From NCBI GenBank assembly GCA_037577475.1, contig CM075190.1, positions 2,026,501 to 2,090,500 of the forward strand: DNA of 64,000 nucleotides. The letters are read 5' to 3'. A program made the translations under genes and the position numbers. The stretch is from Chaunax sp. Z400. Its lineage: Eukaryota > Chordata > Actinopteri > Lophiiformes > Chaunacidae. Numbering within the stretch: position 1 is the first letter of the stretch; every line of letters starts with the position of its first letter. The notes beneath the pieces were generated by a model. It did no database searches and was not told the origin of the DNA. It worked only from the letters and a program-made list of their open reading frames with translations. Positions 58,016-64,000 of the stretch are shown piece after piece.

Positions 58016-58645
58016 ATGAATGGACAAAAAGATCGAGTACACATCAGTGTCTGGGTCGTCCAGAATGTGGTCCATGAAGCTGAGGCACCAAAATGTAACA
58101 TGTCTGGAGAAATGTTCTTTTTCTGCGAACTTTAATCATGTTTTGGATGTAATGGGTAGAAATAACACATACAAGTCCATTAGATCAGTTTTGTGGCTTC
58201 AATTGTTATGAAATATCTTAATTTAAGTAGTTAAGTAGCCACTTTATGACATTAATAGTCGGTGGAATATCTCTGCTACATGAACTAGATCTACATGAAC
58301 CAGATCATCAGTCTGTCAGAAAGAAGGTCGTCCTTGTCCTCCTTTAGAACCTCATTAGATTTCATCATGAAAATGTCTGTAGACTCCAAGTGACATTGAG
58401 GAGGGATGTCGGGTCACAATCAGTTGTAAATCCTCAACTGACCAATCAGCATTCATTTGCAGAATGCTAGTGGTTTGGGGGCAAAATCGCCTTCCTTGTA
58501 AGAAAACATTAGTTACATTAGTGTGTTTTCATTTCTGATATATAATTGATATATTTTCACATACTAAAACAAGATTTTGTTGATTTTTTTGTCTAGAAGT
58601 AGGTGAAAATAATTATTTTATTCATTGAGGACTACCTCATGATGG
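58016..58645 (+). repeat. dispersed repeat family, copy C (unexpanded)
   Basis: Inverted relative to copy A. It contains TAATAGTCGGTGGA (about 58255), then only about two 15-bp motifs (ATGAACTAGATCTACATGAA, about 58280), then TCAGTCTGTCAGA and CAGCATTCATTTGCAGAATG. This copy therefore shows the state with the motif present but not amplified. Confidence 0.75.
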
Positions 58646-59595
58646 TGAAGTGCAGCTAGTTTCAGTACAATGGAAATAATACTGCCCTACATGAGTAGAG
58701 TTGGTTGATTTGTGTTCTCTACATTTTTTATTTTTTTGCCTTATTGTTGTGTTTATACATGTGGTTGAGGCAATGGTTCAACAAATGGGAAGAGACTAGA
58801 ATTTAGAAGTGGAATTTCTCATTAATACTGGGTAAGTATATATATATATTATCACCACATGATAAAAGGTTCAAGATGCCGCTGCTTCCTTTTAATAAGA
58901 TACATTTAAAAACTCATTTGTGCTAATTTGTGATCAAGATCTACCTCTAGGTAAAAATGAAAGTTTACTCCTAAGCAGAATAACAATAGTAACAATAATA
59001 ATGAACATCTACTTTAGTAAAGAAAACAATAATGAAGGGTGTGCTGTCATAAAAGATATTTTCTTTCTTTCTGCACACTGAAGAGGGACAAACCAAATGT
59101 TGTGATGGGTGACAGGTTATGTATTCATGCTGAATAAATGTGGGGTTCAAATTTCAATGAAAAAATTGTATTTTAATGGTTTAGCAAATGCAGGACATTT
59201 GGAGGAGTAAACAGACTATAAGGACTGCAGAGGTTAAAGGGACACCTCTTACCTGTGGTGCTGTTCATGAGTCTGGATGGTTTTGCTGTGAGCTACTGAG
59301 TGTTGGCGGTACCAGCTGTAGAGATGTGTACCTTCTCTGAAAATAATGGAACTAGATGGTGCTTTGTTTGTGGTGCTCAAAGCACCAGAAAATACATTTG
59401 AATCACTCAAAAGCAACATCTCCAGAAATCATGACCCAGTTACACCAGGTAAAATGAGTTCATGTATGAACTACCGTACACAAGGAACTGGGCATCTATT
59501 CATAGACAAGAGGCTGAAGACACGGCTGAGCAGTGGATACCATTAGGGTTTAAATCCCACCCTGTATGATCCTCAAGTCCTCAAGGACATGCATG
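58646..59595. other. non-coding, nothing firm
   Basis: No exon is seen. GGGTTTAAATCCCACC at about 59548 resembles a box B of a tRNA-derived SINE, without a box A. Confidence 0.35.
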
Positions 59596-59608
59596 TTGCC
59601 TTCTTGAT

Positions 59609-59945
59609 AGGGTAAATGGACTCTACTTATATAGAACCTTTCTAGTCAGCCTGACCACTCAAAGTGCTTTACAACACAAGCAGCATTCTCCCATTCACAC
59701 ACTTTCACACACACATTCACACACATTCACACACACATTCACTACCATGCAAGGCGCCACCTGCTCATCAGGACTTATCAGGATTCACATCATCACTCGA
59801 TGATGAGCAATAGAGCCATTGCTCCCCAAATTCAGAGTAATTTGGGGGTCAGTGTTTTGCCCAAGGACACTTTGACATGTGCAGGGGCCGGGTATTGAAC
59901 CACCAATGTCACCAATAAGTTAACGACCCCTCTACCACCTGAAAA
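59609..59945 (+). repeat. dispersed fish repeat (GGTAAATGGACT type), copy 1
   Basis: GGTAAATGGACTCTACTTAT, GACCACTCAAAGTGCTTTAC, TTTTGCCCAAGGACACTTTG, GGGGCCGGGTATTGAACC and CCTCTACCACCTGA occur in the order of an abundant fish interspersed repeat. A shorter copy is at 62018-62190. Confidence 0.7.
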
Positions 59946-60375
59946 GAAAGTAGTTGTTACATGAAAGTGAAGACACAAAGTCATTCATTGGATTATTAGA
60001 AGAAACATGTATTTTTGATTTGGGCTGAACCGTCTGTAAAGAGGCTGCTGGGTACTTAAACATAAGAATGCAACATTACATAATTTGGTTCATTTGGAGG
60101 TAAAATTATAACCTGAAAGCTTAATATTACCTATAAATATCAGGTGTGGTTGAATTAAAAGAAAGTAAAATATGATGGAGTGAAACATGATACTAAACCA
60201 CAGCTACAAATGCAACTGCTACCATTAGTGCTATTTGTTAAGTACAGGGAGAAGTTATAAATATTACATTCATTCATTAATGTTCTGTAACTGCTGATCC
60301 TGTGAAGGGGTAAATGTTACATTATATGGTTTTTTGAAACATAACTGCCTTATTTTGCCTCCATACAATGGTAGG
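59946..60375. other. non-coding, nothing recognised
   Basis: AT-rich, leads into array 2. Confidence 0.4.
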
Positions 60376-61470
60376 TCTGTGTTAAATGAGCTGTGGTCAG
60401 GTGTTAAAATGAGGTGTGGTCAGGTGTTAAAATGAGGTGTGGTCAGGTGTTTAATGAGGTGTGGTCAGGTGTTAAAATGAGGTGTGGTCAGGTGTTTAAT
60501 GAGGTGTGGTCAGGTGTTTAATGAGGTGTGGTCAGGTGTTAAATGAGGTGTGATCAGGTGTTTAATGAGGTGTGGCCATGTGTTTAATGAGGCGTGGTCG
60601 GGTGTTAAAATGAGGTGTGGTCAAGTGTTAAATGAGGTGTGGTCAGGTGTTAAATGAGGTGTGGCCATGTGTTTAATGAGGCGTGGTCGGGTGTTAAAAT
60701 GAGGCGTGGTCGGGTGTTAAAATGAGGTGTGGTCAAGTGTTAAATGAGGTGTGATCAGGTGTTTAATGAGGTGTGGTCAGGTGTTTAATGAGGTGTGGTC
60801 AGGTGTTTAATGAGGTGTGGTCAGGTGTTAAATGAGGTGTGGTCAGGTGTTAAATGAGGTGTGGTCAGGTGTTATAATCAGGTGTGGTCAGGTGTTAAAA
60901 TGAGGTGTGGTCAAGTGTTAAATGAGGTGTGATCAGGTGTTAAATGAGGTGTGGTCAGGTGTTAAATGAGGTGTGGTCAGGTGTTATAATCAGGTGTGGT
61001 CGGGTGTTAAAATGAGGTGTGGTCAAGTGTTAAATGAGGTGTGGTCAGGTGTTAAAATGAGGTGTGGTCAAGTGTTAAATGAGGTGTGATCAGGTGTTAA
61101 ATGAGGTGTGGTCAGGTGTTAAATGAGGTGTGGTCAGGTGTTATAATCAGGTGTGGTCGGGTGTTAAAATGAGGTGTGGTCAAGTGTTAAATGAGGTGTG
61201 ATCAGGTGTTAAATGAGGTGTGGTCAGGTGTTTAATGAGGTGTGGTCAGGTGTTTAATGAGGTGTGGTCAGGTGTTAAATGAGGTGTGGTCAGGTGTTAA
61301 ATGAGGTGTGGTCAGGTGTTATAATCAGGTGTGGTCAGGTGTTAAAATGAGGTGTGTTCAGGAGTTAAATGAGGTGTGGTCAAGTGTTAAATGAGGTGTG
61401 ATCAGGTGTTTAATGAGGTGTGGTCAGGTGTTTAATGAGGTGTGTTCAGGAGTTAAATGAGGTGTGGTCA
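60376..61470. repeat. 22-bp minisatellite, array 2
   Basis: About 1.1 kb, roughly 50 units of the same unit as array 1 (GAGGTGTGGTCAGGTGTT core) in the same orientation. Recurrent variants include TTATAATCAGGTGTGGTC and GGCGTGGTCGGGTG. Runs of the same variants recur at about 60870, 60985, 61140 and 61320, a local higher-order duplication. Confidence 0.97.
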
Positions 61471-61835
61471 GCAGCATTGTTGGATCATTGCTATCTTGAG
61501 GCAACAGAAGGTGATTTAAACCATTGACCAACAAAGACCTCTAAAGTCAACAGTGTGTTTTTACTGTTATTTAAAGGGTAGACAGTAAGATGCTTAAGTA
61601 GGCACATCTTATAACAGACGTACACTCTACTGTACATGTTAGAAACTAGTGAGGCACGGATACAGCTCATGTACATTTTAATCCATCCACCAGATTGTCT
61701 CTGATGTAGAAACACCACCCTCATGGACATGTGACGCCACCTCTGTGCATCAGGATTTATCAGGAGGACGACTGTTCTACTCCAAACTGTTTCACCGTGT
61801 GAACCTGGACCGTTCACCGTGTGAACCTGGACTGG
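61471..61835. repeat. downstream flank shared with array 1
   Basis: Diverged copy of 24473-24806, with a local tandem duplication of about 22 bp near its end (CACCGTGTGAACCTGGAC, 61793-61832). Confidence 0.8.
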
Positions 61836-62017
61836 TTCACTTTATGTATGTATAAGTTGAAATAAATATACATTAATTGCTGCATTCTTGTAAATTGACA
61901 TCACAATACTGATTTGTCAGTAAATTACTGTATAATTACTGTATGTTATATGTATTTAAATCTACGGAATGTGTCCTGTATTTAATGATAATTGAAGAAT
62001 GTTAAGGTAATACTACT

Positions 62018-62190
62018 ACTAAAATTGATTGTACTTATATGACACCTTTCTGGTCTGATTACTCAAAGCCTTTTACAGCTAACCATTCACACAGTAATGG
62101 AGCATGTACACTGCAGGGGCCGGGGACCAACCCAACCTTCCAATAAGTGGAAGACTGCTCCACCTTCTAAGCTACAGCCACCCCTACAAA
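62018..62190 (+). repeat. dispersed fish repeat (GGTAAATGGACT type), copy 2
   Basis: TGATTGTACTTATATGACAC, ATTACTCAAAGCCTTTTAC, GGGGCCGGGGACC and TAAGCTACAGCCACCCC parallel the copy at 59609; truncated. Confidence 0.6.
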
Positions 62191-64000
62191 ACTATTAAAC
62201 TACTAATAATGATCATAATTATACCAATGATAAAAAAAATTACATTACATTGACAAAAATAATGGTTTACCATTTTGTAACATTTTGAGGGAGAACATAG
62301 AAAGTTTGTGTCAGAGGACACAGATGCCTCTACTACTCGATATATAACCTCTATCATAGCAGATAACAGAATGACATGAAAATCTCCTCAGTTCAAATGT
62401 GCATAAAAATGTCTAAATAAGATAAATGAAGAAATTAATTATGAGATGCACACTTTTAGGGCCCCTACAAAGAATGTGTGACATTTCATTGAATTCTGTC
62501 CAGTGGTTTTTGAGAAGTGAATGGACCATACCCTCATCAGACCTGTAATGCCCATACAGACGATCAAAGTCCTCCAACTGTATGGAAGTAAAAGAAATCA
62601 CAGCATTTTACTCATAAACACAAATGTTACCAGTGAATAAAAAAACATGCCCTTTTCTACAATGTACAGTACAGTGTTCTACTGACTGTCCACAGAATGA
62701 GGTTTGACGAGCTGCTGTGCTCTGTGTCAGTGGAAATGAAGGTTTTGGAGACTATTGTCAGTTTGTGCAGCACATCTGTCCCTTCAGCACCTCTTGTTGC
62801 ATGAAGGCCAGCTAATCACTTGGATGATTTGATTGCCAGTGGAATCAGTCCTGATTTTCACTTGAAGCTATTGAAGTGAAGCAAATTGATATAATAATAG
62901 GCTTCAACAATAATGGTAATCTGGATGTACCCTGCTGATTTGGACCCAACAGCAACTATGGTAACCACAAACACTGCAGTATGCTGGTTCCCTCAGAGTT
63001 TAAGTGATGTATACTGATATATCGGAATGAGACAACTGGCGTCATGAGTGTGGACAGAACAGCTAAATAAGCATGTGATGAGAGTGTGGTGGGAGGCTAA
63101 CACTGCTGTTGTCATGGTTACACGCCGTCTTGGGGATTTGGAGGAGCAGTGAGTGGTCTGCAATATTCCTCTTAGTTCATCAGTCCCAGCAGCTGCCTTG
63201 ACTCAACATGCTGTGAGTAGAAGATGAACCAATGACAGGAGGACAAACATCTCTACATGACTTATGATGAACTGATTAGACATTTTTAGCCACAGGTATC
63301 CTCATATTGCAAAAACGCAAATCTAAGTAAAATGAATTATCTTTAATTGTTTGTTTTTTTACTGACAAGATGTTTCTTCTGACCAGGCAGTTTTTATGTT
63401 AGAGCATTTCACTTGTTTCAAGGTATTTGTTCCTCATAATCTTTTCATTACAACCTTTATCCTACCTCTCACCCAATGACATGACAATTCTTGTATTAAG
63501 AGGAGTTACCTTATTTTATGGATTTAAGTTCATTTTACTAATTAAATATATTTTAGTGATTTGACACTTATTTCAATATAATTCTCATCCTCTAGATCAT
63601 TTTCTCATTTTGAGAAGGTAGTAATTTTAGTGCTCTTGCTGACGAATTCACTTGTTGACAGAAAGTGTTGTGAGGAGAATTAAATGGATTGAGGGTCTTC
63701 ATCTGGATGGAAATAGTAACTGAGAGTGTGCAGCCATGCCAATACTTCTCACTACCGATGTTAAGCATGTTACCATGTTCACCATTTTAGTTTGTAGAGT
63801 TAAATGTCAGTCAGTCAAGGGATCACTAAAGTCACTAGGGTTTCTCTCAAGACCATGAATGTCAATCAATGACACAATCAGTGACACAACCATAATGGCA
63901 TGGTAGTGTATTTAGACAATAAAGCGGTAATACAAATTATTACCTCACATAATGAAATTAAGAAACAAAAAAACAACAAAAAAAAGGGAGAAGAAAAAAA
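62191..64000. other. non-coding, nothing recognised
   Basis: AT-rich sequence, no exon, RNA gene or element end seen. The window ends in an A-rich stretch. Confidence 0.4.

Overview
This is a vertebrate nuclear DNA window, almost certainly from a teleost fish. The genes are split by GT-AG introns, the protein matches are vertebrate, and the mobile elements are the usual fish mixture: L2/Rex1-type, Rex3-type and RNase H-bearing LINEs, DIRS, Tc1, hAT and tRNA-derived SINEs. Microsatellites and minisatellites are very abundant. No bacterial, plasmid or phage features are seen.

Genes. Four protein-coding genes can be supported. (1) tgfb2, coding exon 1 only (29417-29762, minus strand), with a CpG-rich 5' region and a TATA-type promoter near 30.45 kb. 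The rest of the gene must lie at lower coordinates or outside the window. (2) rrp15, complete on the minus strand in five coding exons between 35135 and 44579, giving 258 codons plus stop. Its introns are full of transposons. The rrp15-to-tgfb2 order and orientation is the same as at human 1q41. (3) A two-exon plus-strand gene (46649-49399) for a 503-residue multi-pass membrane protein that I do not recognise. (4) A complete stx12-like gene, an endosomal Qa-SNARE, plus strand, nine coding exons between 53784 and 57251, 268 residues.

Layout. 0-16 kb is a graveyard of retrotransposons: an L2-type LINE inserted inside an older LINE with an exact 6-bp target duplication, a second L2/Rex1-type LINE, a DIRS RNase H remnant and a decayed Rex3 embedded in an ATT microsatellite. 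17.9-24.5 kb is a 6.5-kb minisatellite of about 22-bp units with higher-order duplications. 27.1-28.6 kb is a dispersed repeat in which a 15-bp motif has expanded to about 58 copies. 29.4-30.7 kb is the tgfb2 start and promoter. 33.7-34.7 kb is a GT-rich minisatellite. 35-44.6 kb is rrp15. 44.6-45.8 kb is a LINE end lying directly upstream of rrp15. 46.6-49.4 kb is the membrane protein gene. 51.3-57.3 kb is stx12. 57.3-64 kb is non-coding; it has a second array of the same 22-bp minisatellite with the same downstream flank, and an unexpanded copy of the 15-bp-motif repeat.

The four genes do not form a known pathway. Their proximity is vertebrate synteny. The most unusual features are the two related minisatellite loci, the staged expansion of the 15-bp repeat and the unrecognised membrane protein. 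All exon boundaries were read by eye from splice sites, reading phase and protein similarity remembered from the families; no alignment was run.
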